Origin: VRUE01 sp963697915
GTDB taxonomy: Bacteria > Actinomycetota > Thermoleophilia > Solirubrobacterales > 70-9
Direction of reading: 5' to 3'
Assembly: GCA_963697915.1 (NCBI GenBank)
Contig: OY969103.1
Span: forward strand, 1,488,001-1,552,000
Length of the DNA: 64,000 nt
How positions within the stretch are numbered: position 1 is the stretch's first letter; each line of letters begins with the position of its first letter. The notes beneath the pieces were generated by a model. The model did no database searches. It was not told the origin of the DNA and was given only the letters and a program-made list of their open reading frames with translations. Shown here piece by piece: positions 55,280 to 63,288 of this stretch. The position numbers were made by a program, and so were the translations under genes.

Positions 55280-56542
55280 GTGGACTTCAAGCCCAGCCCC
55301 CAGGTCGAGACGCTGCGCGAGCGCGTCCTCGACTTCATGGACGAGCAGCTCTACCCTCGGGAGCGGGAGATCATGGCGGGGCTCGACGCCGAGGTGAGGC
55401 CCGGCGTGCCCTACCCGGAGATCCTGGTCGAGGTCCGCGAGCGGGCCAAGGCCGAGGGGCTGTGGAACCTCTTCATGCCCGACGAGCGCTTCGGCCCCGG
55501 CTTGGCCAACTGGGAGTACGGCCTGCTCTGCGAGGAGATGGGGCGCAGCCCGGCGGCGGCGCCGATGCTCTTCAACTGCGCCGCGCCCGACACCGGCAAC
55601 ATGGAGATCCTCGCCGAGCACGGCACGCCCGAACAGCGCGAGCGCTGGCTCGAACCGCTGCTCGAGGGCAAGATCCGCTCCTGCTTCTCGATGACCGAGC
55701 CCGAGGTCTCCGGCTCCGACCCGACCCTGCTGCAGGCGCGCGCCGTGCGCGACGGCGACGAGTGGGTGATCAACGGCCACAAGTGGTTCACCTCGGGCGC
55801 GATGGGAGCCGACCTGGCGATCGCGATGGTCGTCACCGACCCCGACGCGCCGCCCCACGCCCGCGCCTCGATGATCTGCGTACCGACCGACGCGCCCGGC
55901 TTCAACCTGGTGCGCCCGATCCCGGTGATGGGCCACACCGCCGGGCCCGGTCACTGCGAGATTCGCTACGAAGACTGCCGCGTGCCCGTCGACAGCCTGC
56001 TCGGCGAAGAGGGCAAGGGCTTCACGATCGCCCAGGACCGGCTCGGGCCGGGTCGCATCCACCACTGCATGCGGGCGATCGGGACCGCCGAGCGCGCCCA
56101 CGAGATGATGTGCCGGCGCGCCAACGAGCGCCAGGCCTTCGGCGGGCCGCTGGCCGACAAGCAGTTCGTCCAGGAGGCGATCGCCTCCTCGCGGATGGAG
56201 ATCGACCAGGCCCGGCTGCTGACCCTTTACGCGGCCTGGAAGATGGACACGGAGGGCAAGCGCGCCGCCCGTCAGTCGATCTCGGCGATCAAGATCGTCG
56301 CCGCCAACATGGTGATGGACGTGCTCGACCGGGCGATCCAGATCCACGGCTCGCTGGGGATGACCGACGACACGCCGCTCGCCGCGCTCTGGCGCTTCAG
56401 CCGCATGCTGCGCCTCGCCGACGGCCCCGACGAGGTCCACAAGATGGTCCTCGCCCGCCGCGAGGTAAACCGCTGGGCCAAGCGCGCCGAGGCGGAAGCG
56501 AGCGGCGAGCTCGAGCCGAAGCACGCCCCCCGCCCGATCTAG
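55280..56542 (+). CDS. Acyl-CoA dehydrogenase
   Basis: 420 residues, normal length. FAD and substrate stretches CFSMTEPEVSGSDPT and GHKWFTSGAMGADLAI, RVPVDSLLGEEGKGF, and the terminal DGPDEVHKMVLARREV. Closest in style to ACAD10/11-type enzymes acting on long or branched acyl-CoA. GTG start. A phosphotransferase of the kind fused to ACAD10/11 in animals lies at 59065 on the other strand. Confidence 0.94.
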   Translation: MDFKPSPQVETLRERVLDFMDEQLYPREREIMAGLDAEVRPGVPYPEILVEVRERAKAEGLWNLFMPDERFGPGLANWEYGLLCEEMGRSPAAAPMLFNCAAPDTGNMEILAEHGTPEQRERWLEPLLEGKIRSCFSMTEPEVSGSDPTLLQARAVRDGDEWVINGHKWFTSGAMGADLAIAMVVTDPDAPPHARASMICVPTDAPGFNLVRPIPVMGHTAGPGHCEIRYEDCRVPVDSLLGEEGKGFTIAQDRLGPGRIHHCMRAIGTAERAHEMMCRRANERQAFGGPLADKQFVQEAIASSRMEIDQARLLTLYAAWKMDTEGKRAARQSISAIKIVAANMVMDVLDRAIQIHGSLGMTDDTPLAALWRFSRMLRLADGPDEVHKMVLARREVNRWAKRAEAEASGELEPKHAPRPI

Positions 56543-56557
56543 CGGCGGCGACCTGCG

Positions 56558-56579
56558 CTGATACCTTATGAGGTATCAG
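56558..56579. promoter_or_regulatory. Palindromic operator candidate upstream of the XRE gene
   Basis: CTGATACCT (56558-56566) and AGGTATCAG (56571-56579), perfect 9-bp arms around TATG. Lies immediately before the XRE reading frame and overlaps TATGAG, a -10-like box, so autorepression is likely. Confidence 0.6.
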
Positions 56580-56898
56580 AACGACTGAGTCCCCAAGCCT
56601 GCTGATCCGTGAGCTGCGTGCGGCGGCCGGACTGTCCCAGCGCGATCTGGCGATCCGTGCCCAGACCTCGCAGCCAGCGATCGCCCGCTACGAGCGAGGG
56701 GCGGCTACTCCCTCGTGGGAGACCCTGCAACGGCTGGCTGCCGCTTGCGGTCAGCGACTGACGCTCGCTGCCGAGCCGTCGCCGGATTCCCGCGACGCCG
56801 AGCTCGCCGAGCTCCTACTTGGCTTCACCCCGCTCCAGCGCCTACAGGCACTGGGCCGTTACGCCCGCCTGCGCGAAACAGTGGGAGGGCCGGCGTGA
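56572..56898 (+). CDS. XRE-family HTH regulator lacking a standard start codon
   Basis: The frame after the stop at 56569-56571 is open to 56898 and encodes an HTH_3 domain: LIRELRAAAGLSQRDLAIRA, SQPAIARYERG, TPSWETLQRLAAACGQ. No ATG, GTG or TTG occurs before the domain; the only early choices are ATC 56575 or CTG 56599/56602, so the gene may use a rare start, be leaderless, or be damaged. Followed by a truncated nucleotidyltransferase, the layout of an antitoxin-toxin-like pair. Confidence 0.6.
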   Translation, partial: GIRTTESPSLLIRELRAAAGLSQRDLAIRAQTSQPAIARYERGAATPSWETLQRLAAACGQRLTLAAEPSPDSRDAELAELLLGFTPLQRLQALGRYARLRETVGGPA

Positions 56899-57253
56899 GC
56901 TGGAGAACGCCGAGCGCCTCGCAGGCGCCCTGAAAGCGCTGGGAGCCCGGCGTCCCGGTGACCAGACCGCGGTCGAGCTTGAGGGCGCGGATTTCCTCGG
57001 TTGGCAGAGCCAGAGTTTCAACACTGAGGCAGGGCCGATCGACATCGTTCCCCGCGCCGCGGCTATCGGCGGCTTCGAGGACGTGGCGACTATCGGGTTG
57101 ACTTTGGGGAGCCTCTCGATTCGGGTGCTCACGATCGATGAGGTGATCGCCTCCAAGGAAGAGCTGGGGCGCCCGAAGGACACGGCCGCCCTGCCTGCTC
57201 TCTACGCCACCCGTGAGACCTTGCGGCGGCGCAGGAGTGGCGAATCCTCGTGA
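56895..57253 (+). pseudogene. Truncated nucleotidyltransferase-like (AbiEii/MenT-type) gene
   Basis: Reads ELENAERLAGALKALGAR, GPIDIVPRAAAIGGFEDVA, SIRVLTIDEVIASKEELGRPKDTAALPAL, the C-terminal half of small nucleotidyltransferases usually paired with XRE regulators. The N-terminal half with the GS and DxD catalytic residues is missing; upstream sequence in this frame is antiphase to the XRE gene. Inactive as read. Confidence 0.65.
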
Positions 57254-57264
57254 TTGAGCCTGAA

Positions 57265-57296
57265 CGGAAAGGGCGGCCCGCAGGCCGCCCTTTCCG
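57265..57296. terminator. 14-bp perfect hairpin
   Basis: Arms 57265-57278 and 57283-57296 (CGGAAAGGGCGGCC/GGCCGCCCTTTCCG), loop CGCA. Sits between convergent genes and serves both; the TTTCC end is on the plus strand. Confidence 0.8.
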
Positions 57297-57332
57297 CGGT
57301 CGTCTGCTCGGGATCGACCGAGCTGTTCGCTC

Positions 57333-58193
57333 CTAGGACTCGACGGAGGTAACGAACAGGCAGACGTTGCCGGGGCCGTAGGGGCCGTTGCCCCCGGGTG
57401 GGGTGCCGAACTTCACGGCCACTTTGGTGAATCCTTGGATGGTGTAGCCGTCGGCAGCCGTGGCGCCGAATTCGGTGTCACCCTCGTACTGGATGTTGGC
57501 TTTGTTGATTTCGGTGCCCTCTTCGATCATGTCGCGCAGGGTCTCAGCCGTGCCGGTGTCGAGATAGCCGTTGGGCGGTTCGCCGCTCAGCTCACCCGCG
57601 TCGGAGTCGAAGATCGCCCCGTTCTGCTTGGTTTCGATGTAGGTCTTCGCTTCCAGTTCGGCTGGCGCCGTGTTGTCGATGAAGCACTTGCCGTAGATCC
57701 GGAACTGGCTGTCCTCGTACAGGGTCACGGCCGTCGCCGCCGCGGCGGCTTCGTCGGAGGTCGCGCCGGAGGCGCTCGACGTGGTTTTGACCAGTTTGAG
57801 CGGGGTCACGCCGACCAGGCTGTTGGCGACGTTCGCCGAGGGCACGGTGCCCAGGCTGCCCTCGTTGACCTTGGCGCCGGTCACGGCGTCGTCGGCGATC
57901 TTCGCGGTGGTCACCGCGTTGTCGGCGATCTTCGAGGTGGTGACCGCGTTGTCGACGATCTTCGCGTTGGTCACCGCACCGGCGGCGATCTTGGCCTCGG
58001 TGACCGCGTTTTTCTTGATCTTGCCGGCGGTGACCGCTTCTTTGACGATCTTGCCGGTCTTGATCGAGTTGGCCTTGATTTCGTTGGCGCCGATCTTGGT
58101 CGCGGCGACGGCGGTGGCGCCTCCAAGCACCATGAACACTGCGAGGGAGGACATCACGTTTGCGTACGTGACATGCCTGCGTATCTGGTTCAA
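57333..58193 (-). CDS. Exported protein with decapeptide AVTxxKI repeats
   Basis: 286 residues from TTG 58193, chosen because AAGGAG precedes it and the result aligns with the paralogue at 58344 (RRHVTYANVMSSLAVFMVLGGATAVAA). After the N-terminal membrane/signal segment comes a repeat tract of ten-residue units (NAVTTSKIAD, NAVTTAKIAD, DAVTGAKVNE), the kind of pattern seen in beta-helical fibres. A C-terminal globular part (residues ~140-286) ends GPGNVCLFVTSVES. Probably a surface protein; role unknown. Confidence 0.82.
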   Translation of the reverse strand: MNQIRRHVTYANVMSSLAVFMVLGGATAVAATKIGANEIKANSIKTGKIVKEAVTAGKIKKNAVTEAKIAAGAVTNAKIVDNAVTTSKIADNAVTTAKIADDAVTGAKVNEGSLGTVPSANVANSLVGVTPLKLVKTTSSASGATSDEAAAAATAVTLYEDSQFRIYGKCFIDNTAPAELEAKTYIETKQNGAIFDSDAGELSGEPPNGYLDTGTAETLRDMIEEGTEINKANIQYEGDTEFGATAADGYTIQGFTKVAVKFGTPPGGNGPYGPGNVCLFVTSVES

Positions 58194-58284
58194 CGAGCTC
58201 TCCTTGGTAGCAGGCACGAGGACCCGCCCCGTACCGGATTACTGGAATGGCGGCACGATCACAGGTCCGCCGAGGAGAGTCAAG

Positions 58285-58319
58285 ACCCATGGACCGGTCG
58301 GCAGAACCGGTCCATGGGT
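58285..58319 (-). terminator. 14-bp perfect hairpin between the two AVTxxKI genes
   Basis: ACCCATGGACCGGT (58285-58298) with ACCGGTCCATGGGT (58306-58319), loop of seven. Follows the upstream paralogue (58344-58934) on the minus strand, so it should end that transcript. Confidence 0.75.
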
Positions 58320-58343
58320 GCACACCAAACCTGACGGTTACCC

Positions 58344-58934
58344 TCAGGCTTCCAGGCAGTAGGCGTGGACGTTGAGCGTCGTCGCCTCGGCGCTCGGGTT
58401 GTTGCCGGTCACGCGCCAGGTGTTCGGCGCGCTCAGGGACGATTCGGCGATCTGGAGGATCTGGTTCTGACTTTTCCTCGCCCAGTCGGCGCCACCGCTG
58501 AGCAGGACTTCGCCCGGCTGGCAGGAGACGGTGAACGTCCCGACTCCGTCAGCCGCGACCGATCCCGAGGCCGTGCGGGTGTTGACTTTGCCGAGCTTGC
58601 CGGCGCTCACGGCACCGTTGGCGATCTTGGCGGCGATCACCGCGTTGGCCGCCAGCTTGGGCGCGGTGACGGCGTTGTCGCGCAGCCGGTTGGTCGGCAC
58701 CGCGTCCTGGGCCAGCTTGCCGGCCCGGACCGCTTCCGGGGCGATCTTGCCGGTCCTGACCGCGTTGCGGTCGATGAACCCGGTCTGCACCGCGTTCGCC
58801 TGCAACTGCCGTGGGCCGACGCTGTTGGCCGGCAGTTGGCTGGCTGCCACCGCGGTGGCGCCGCCAATGGTGAGAAAGACCGCGATCGAGGACATCACAT
58901 TTGCGTAGCTGAGCCGTTTCCGGACATGCTTCAC
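58344..58934 (-). CDS. Exported protein with decapeptide AVxxxKI repeats, paralogue
   Basis: 196 residues from GTG 58934 with AAGGAGG upstream. N-terminus KRLSYANVMSSIAVFLTIGGATAVAASQ, then repeats (NAVQTGFIDR, NAVRTGKIAP, EAVRAGKLAQ, NAVTAPKLAA, NAVIAAKIAN, GAVSAGKLGK), then a ~75-residue C-terminal domain (TFSVSCQPGEVLLSGGADW-like segment, actual TFTVSCQPGEVLLSGG). Shares the N-terminus and repeat type with the neighbour but has an unrelated C-terminal domain. Confidence 0.82.
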   Translation of the reverse strand: MKHVRKRLSYANVMSSIAVFLTIGGATAVAASQLPANSVGPRQLQANAVQTGFIDRNAVRTGKIAPEAVRAGKLAQDAVPTNRLRDNAVTAPKLAANAVIAAKIANGAVSAGKLGKVNTRTASGSVAADGVGTFTVSCQPGEVLLSGGADWARKSQNQILQIAESSLSAPNTWRVTGNNPSAEATTLNVHAYCLEA

Positions 58935-59064
58935 TAGAACTTGCCTCCTTCGGAGTCGGGTGTGGGGGAAGAGCCTGGCCGGAGGCTTCTGCTCCGGCAG
59001 TCACTGTTGGCTCCTGCTTGCCCCAACAAGGCGACCCCGCCCGGGTTGCGGCCGGCCGTGAGGC
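58935..59064. other. Intergenic region upstream of the AVxxxKI paralogue
   Basis: 130 bases holding the ribosome site of the gene at 58934 and, presumably, its promoter. No other signal recognised. Confidence 0.4.
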
Positions 59065-60129
59065 TCAGTCGCGGCGCTCGGCCGCGTCGGCCGCTTCGAC
59101 CAGGCTGGTGACCATCTTGGCGAAGTGTTCGATCCCCGGGTCGACCTTGCCGTACTGGCCGGCGGCGTAGCGCGAGTAGACGCCCTCGATGATGACCGCC
59201 AGCTTCCAGTAGCCGAGGGCGACGAAGAAGTCGAGCTCGGAGAGGTCGCGGCCGGAGCGCTCGGCGTAGCGCCGGCGCAGCTCGTCACGGGTCGGGAAGC
59301 CGGGGGCAAGGTTGGCGGGCTGTCCGAGGGAGAGCATGTCCTCGTCCGCTTCGGGCCAGTAGACCATCAGCAGGCCGACGTCGGCGAGCGGGTCGCCGAG
59401 CGTGCTGAGCTCCCAGTCGACGACCGCGGCGACCTCGCCGCTGGGGCTGAGGATCATGTTGTCGAGGCGGTAGTCGCCGTGGACGATCGTCGCTGGGCCC
59501 TGCTCCGGGATGCGCGCCTGGAGGCGCTCGTGCACGGCGTCGACCAGGGGCAGCTCGCGCGTCTTCGACTTCTCCCACTGGCCCTGCCAGCGGTGCAGCT
59601 GGCGGGCGACGTAGTCCTCCTTGCGGCCGAGCTCACCGAGGCCGGCCGCGTCGGGGTCGACGGCGTGGATCGCGACCAGCGTGTCGGCGACCCGCAGGCC
59701 GATCGCCCGCCGGTCCTCCTCGGCCGGGAACGCATCCGCCTCGTCGAGGCCGCGCAGGATCGGGCCGTCGACGAACTCCATCACGTAGAAGGGCGCGCCG
59801 TTGACGCTCTCGTCCTCGCAGAGGCCGACCAGCGGCGGCACCGGCACCGGCGTCCCCGCCAGCGCGGCGACGACGCGGTGCTCGCGCACCATGTCGTGGG
59901 CGGAGCCGAGCCGCTTGCCCAGCGGCGGCCGGCGCAGGGCCCAGCGGCGGCCGCTGGCGTCGGCGACCCGGTAGGTGAGGTTCGAGTGCCCGCCGGAGAC
60001 CCGCTCGAAGCTGAGCGGCAGCTCGATCCCGTCGACTCGCTCGGCGAGCCACGCCTCGATCGCGGCCGCGTCGATGCCCTCGGGCACGGTCGCGGCGCCG
60101 TCGGGAGTGCCTGTAGCCTCGTCGCCCAT
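59065..60129 (-). CDS. Phosphotransferase (APH family), ACAD10/11-N-terminal type
   Basis: 354 residues from ATG 60129. Kinase-like fold with the Brenner motif VHGDYRLDN and DFG-equivalent VVDWELSTLGDPLADVG; ATP-site GGHSNLTYRV and LRRPP. This subgroup resembles the kinase domain of ACAD10/11, which phosphorylates 4-hydroxyacyl-CoA before dehydrogenase action. The acyl-CoA dehydrogenase at 55280 could be the partner, but they are not in one operon. Divergent from the histidine kinase by 34 bases. Confidence 0.9.
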   Translation of the reverse strand: MGDEATGTPDGAATVPEGIDAAAIEAWLAERVDGIELPLSFERVSGGHSNLTYRVADASGRRWALRRPPLGKRLGSAHDMVREHRVVAALAGTPVPVPPLVGLCEDESVNGAPFYVMEFVDGPILRGLDEADAFPAEEDRRAIGLRVADTLVAIHAVDPDAAGLGELGRKEDYVARQLHRWQGQWEKSKTRELPLVDAVHERLQARIPEQGPATIVHGDYRLDNMILSPSGEVAAVVDWELSTLGDPLADVGLLMVYWPEADEDMLSLGQPANLAPGFPTRDELRRRYAERSGRDLSELDFFVALGYWKLAVIIEGVYSRYAAGQYGKVDPGIEHFAKMVTSLVEAADAAERRD

Positions 60130-60163
60130 CGCCGCGCAAGCATATTCTCGTTTCCGTTTCCGG

Positions 60164-61384
60164 TTGAGCCCCTCGGTCGCCAACCGGTTGACGATCGGCT
60201 TCGCGATCGCCTTCGCCATGCTGACGGCGCTCGCCGTGATCGGCGTCGCCCGCTTCCTCCAGCAGCGCCAGGACTTCGAGGACGCCACCGCGCGCTCCTA
60301 CCAGGTCGAGATCGCCGCCCGCAACCGCCTCGCCCGCGACGAGGAGCGGACGGCGGCGCGGGCGGAGATCGTCGCCCAGCAGCGCCAGCGCCAGGTCCTC
60401 CGCGACGACATCGACGACCAGACCCGCGACACGGCGCTGCTCGTCGGGGCGGGCTTGATCGCCGGCCTGACCGGGGCGGCGCTGCTCTTCAGCGGCCTGA
60501 TCGCCTCGATGCGGCGACCGCTGGAGGACCTGGTCGAGGCCTCCGGGCGGCTGGCCGGCGGCGACCTCGACGCGCGGGTCAAGGTCGGCGGCCTCTCCGA
60601 GACCGCGGCGCTCGGCGCCGCCTTCAACGAGATGGCAGCCGAGCTGCAGCGGCGCGCCGGCGAACGCGACCAGCTCGACCGGATGAAAGACGAGTTCGTG
60701 CTCACCGCCTCGCACGAGCTGCGCAGCCCGCTCACCTCGGTGCAGGGCTTCGCCGAGCTGCTGATGCTCGAGCGCGAGAAGCTCACCCCCGGGCAGGCGG
60801 AGACCGTCGAGGTGATCCTCGACAACACCCGCCACCTGGTGCGCCTGCTCAACGACCTGCTCGACCTCGCCCGCAGCGACGCCGGGCGGCTGACGATCAA
60901 GCCGGTGCCCAGCGACCCCGCCGCCCTGATCGAGGACGCGGTGCGGACGATGCGTGCCCAGTTCGACGCCCGCAGCCAGCAGCTCAACCTGGCGATCGAC
61001 CCCGAGCTGCCCGTGGTCGAGGCGGACAGCGACCGGATCCGGCAGGTCCTCGTCAACCTGCTCACCAACGCCAACGAGTACTGCCCCGAGGGCGCCCGGG
61101 TCAAGGTCCGGGCGCGGCGCGGCGGTGATGGGGTCGAGGTCGAGGTCAGCGACAACGGCCCGGGGATCCCGGCCGAGCAGCTGCGGCACATCTTCGAGCG
61201 CTTCACCCGCGGCGACGCCGGTGAGACGCAGCGGGTCGGCGGCACCGGCCTCGGCCTGGCGATCTCCAAGTCGCTGGTCGAGCTGCACGGCGGCACGATC
61301 GGGGCGCAGTCCGTCGAAGGCCGGGGCGCGACCTTCCGCATCCGCCTGCCCGCTGCCGCCGCCGAGCGGGTAGAGGTGAGTTGA
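60164..61384 (+). CDS. Sensor histidine kinase (HAMP-HisKA-HATPase)
   Basis: 406 residues from TTG 60164. First membrane helix about 10-30, short extracytoplasmic loop, second helix about 91-113, HAMP about 114-165, HisKA with His184 (SHELRSPL), then HATPase_c with N-box NLLTNANEY, G1 DNGPGIP and G2 GGTGLGL. Autophosphorylates and passes phosphate to the downstream receiver; the TGATG overlap makes them a cognate pair. Sensor loop of ~60 residues has no known ligand domain. Confidence 0.92.
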   Translation: MSPSVANRLTIGFAIAFAMLTALAVIGVARFLQQRQDFEDATARSYQVEIAARNRLARDEERTAARAEIVAQQRQRQVLRDDIDDQTRDTALLVGAGLIAGLTGAALLFSGLIASMRRPLEDLVEASGRLAGGDLDARVKVGGLSETAALGAAFNEMAAELQRRAGERDQLDRMKDEFVLTASHELRSPLTSVQGFAELLMLEREKLTPGQAETVEVILDNTRHLVRLLNDLLDLARSDAGRLTIKPVPSDPAALIEDAVRTMRAQFDARSQQLNLAIDPELPVVEADSDRIRQVLVNLLTNANEYCPEGARVKVRARRGGDGVEVEVSDNGPGIPAEQLRHIFERFTRGDAGETQRVGGTGLGLAISKSLVELHGGTIGAQSVEGRGATFRIRLPAAAAERVEVS

Positions 61385-61749
61385 TGGCGCGCATCCTCGT
61401 AGCTGACGACTCCGAGACGATTCTCCTGCTGCTGCGCACGCGGCTCGAGATGGAGGGTCACGAGGTGGCGACCGCGAGCGACGGCCAGGAGGTGCTGGAA
61501 GCGCTCCGTGACGACCCCAGCGGCGGCCCCGACCTGCTGCTGCTCGACGCGATGATGCCGCGCAAGTCGGGGATCGACGCCCTGCGCGCCCTGCGCGCCG
61601 AAGGCGTCGAGATCCCGGCCCTGATCGTCAGCGCCCACACCGAGGGCGGTGACGCGGCCGAAGACTCGCGGCTGGCGATCGGCGGCTACATCGCCAAGCC
61701 GATCGACTTCGAGCGGCTCTTCACCCGGATCGCGGAGCTGACCGCCTGA
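61384..61749 (+). CDS. Stand-alone receiver-domain response regulator
   Basis: 121 residues, a CheY-like receiver only. Acidic pair D8-D9, phospho-acceptor Asp55 (LLLLDAMMP), switch Ser (IVSAH) and Lys (AKPID). No output domain, so it signals by protein contact. ATG overlaps the kinase stop; TTG 61381 would add one residue. Confidence 0.92.
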   Translation: MARILVADDSETILLLLRTRLEMEGHEVATASDGQEVLEALRDDPSGGPDLLLLDAMMPRKSGIDALRALRAEGVEIPALIVSAHTEGGDAAEDSRLAIGGYIAKPIDFERLFTRIAELTA

Positions 61750-61795
61750 CGCATCCGACTTTGACCCACCTCTGGTGGGGTGAGACGCGGATGCG
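61750..61795. terminator. Nested inverted repeat between convergent genes
   Basis: CGCATCCG (61750-61757) with CGGATGCG (61788-61795), and inner CCACC/GGTGG around 61766-61778. Lies exactly between the receiver gene and the helicase 3' ends. Confidence 0.65.
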
Positions 61796-61797
61796 CC

Positions 61798-63288
61798 TCA
61801 GCTCTTGGCGATCTCGAGCCGGATCTCCTTGCCCTTCAGCTTCGTCCCATCGAGGAACTCGACCGTGCGGTCGGCCTCCTCCGGCGTCACCTCGATGAAG
61901 GAGAAGCGGTGCAGGACGCGGACGTCGTGGATCGCCTCCTCGGGCAGCACGGCGCCCTCGCGCAGCGCCCAGCGCAGGTCCTCCTCGGTGATCCCGCTGC
62001 GCTCGCCGCGATTGACGAAGAGCTTGGTCGAGTCGCCCTCGCGCTTCTCGTCGCCCTCCGGCTTCTCACGCGGCTCCGGCGCCGCTGCCTCGTCCTCGCG
62101 CTCGTCGCTCTCCTTGCTCTCCTCGCGCTCCTTGCGGCGCTCGCGACGGCGTGGCCGCGGCGCGTGCTCGAGCCGCTCCTCGGGGCTCTCCCACTCGCCG
62201 ATCGAGGTCTTCACGTCGCGCTCGATGCGGCCGATCTCGTCGCGCTGGGCTGGCGTCACCAGGGTGATCGCCCGCCCGGTGCGACCCACCCTGCCGGTCC
62301 GCCCGATGCGGTGCACGTAGACCTCCGAGGAGGCCGGGACGTCGTAGTTGATGACGTGGGTGACGTGCTCGATGTCGAGCCCGCGGGCGGCGATGTCGGT
62401 GGCGACGAGCAGCTTCACGCGGTGGTCCTTGAAGGCGATCATCACGCCGTCGCGCGAGCCCTGGCTCATGTCGCCGTGCAGGGCCTTGACGTCGAGCCCT
62501 TTGTCCTTGAGCGTCTTCTCCAGGCGCGAGGCGCCGATTTTGGTGCGGCAGAAGATGATCGCCTGCTCGGGTTCCTCGGCCCGCAGCAGTTGCACCAGGC
62601 GCGCCGCTTTCTCCTTGGCATCGACCTCTACGAAGGCCTGCTCGATCGAGTCGACGGTGAGCTTTTTCGGCGTGATTTTGATCGTCACCGGGTCGTACAT
62701 GTAGCTCTCCGCCAGGTGCTTGATCGGCGGCGGCATGGTCGCCGAGAAGAGCGCCGTCTGGCGCCCGCTCGGGCACATCCGGAGGATCTTCTCGACGTCC
62801 TCGATGAAGCCCAGGTCGAGCATCTCGTCGGCCTCGTCGAGGACCACGTAGCGGGCCGCGGTGAGGACGAGCGAGCGGCGCGACATCAGGTCCATCATGC
62901 GGCCGACGGTGGCGACGACGACGTGGGCCCCGGCCCGCAGCTGCGACTGCTGTGAGCGGATCGGGGCGCCGCCGAAGACGGCGACGATCTCGACGTCGAG
63001 GTGCTCGGCGTAGGCGCGCAGCGCCTGCGTCACCTGGATGCAGAGCTCGCGGGTCGGGGTGAGGACGATCGCCTGCACCTCGTCGTTGGCGGGATCGATG
63101 TGCTGGAGCAGGGGCAAGCCGAAGGCGGCGGTCTTGCCGGTCCCGGTCTGCGCCTGGCCGATCACGTCGTGACCGCCGAGCAGCTCCGGGATCGCTTTCT
63201 CCTGGATCGGGCTGGGCTCCTGGTAGCCGAGCTCGTCCAGCGCCTGCTGGATCTCCGGCGCCAGCCCCAGGTCGTTGAAGGCGCTCAC
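61798..63288 (-). CDS. deaD: DEAD-box ATP-dependent RNA helicase with DbpA-type RNA-binding tail
   Basis: 496 residues. Q motif FNDLGLAPEIQQALDELGYQEPSPIQ, motif I AQTGTGKT, Ia PTRELCIQV, motif II DEAD, motif III SAT, motif VI HRIGRTGRVGRTG. A charged linker (RRRERRKEREESKESDERED) joins a C-terminal DbpA-like RNA-binding domain (about 420-496; LFVNRGERSGITEEDLRWAL). Unwinds structured RNA in ribosome assembly or decay. Stop-start overlap of 4 bases with the oxidoreductase gene upstream. Confidence 0.95.
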   Translation of the reverse strand: MSAFNDLGLAPEIQQALDELGYQEPSPIQEKAIPELLGGHDVIGQAQTGTGKTAAFGLPLLQHIDPANDEVQAIVLTPTRELCIQVTQALRAYAEHLDVEIVAVFGGAPIRSQQSQLRAGAHVVVATVGRMMDLMSRRSLVLTAARYVVLDEADEMLDLGFIEDVEKILRMCPSGRQTALFSATMPPPIKHLAESYMYDPVTIKITPKKLTVDSIEQAFVEVDAKEKAARLVQLLRAEEPEQAIIFCRTKIGASRLEKTLKDKGLDVKALHGDMSQGSRDGVMIAFKDHRVKLLVATDIAARGLDIEHVTHVINYDVPASSEVYVHRIGRTGRVGRTGRAITLVTPAQRDEIGRIERDVKTSIGEWESPEERLEHAPRPRRRERRKEREESKESDEREDEAAAPEPREKPEGDEKREGDSTKLFVNRGERSGITEEDLRWALREGAVLPEEAIHDVRVLHRFSFIEVTPEEADRTVEFLDGTKLKGKEIRLEIAKS

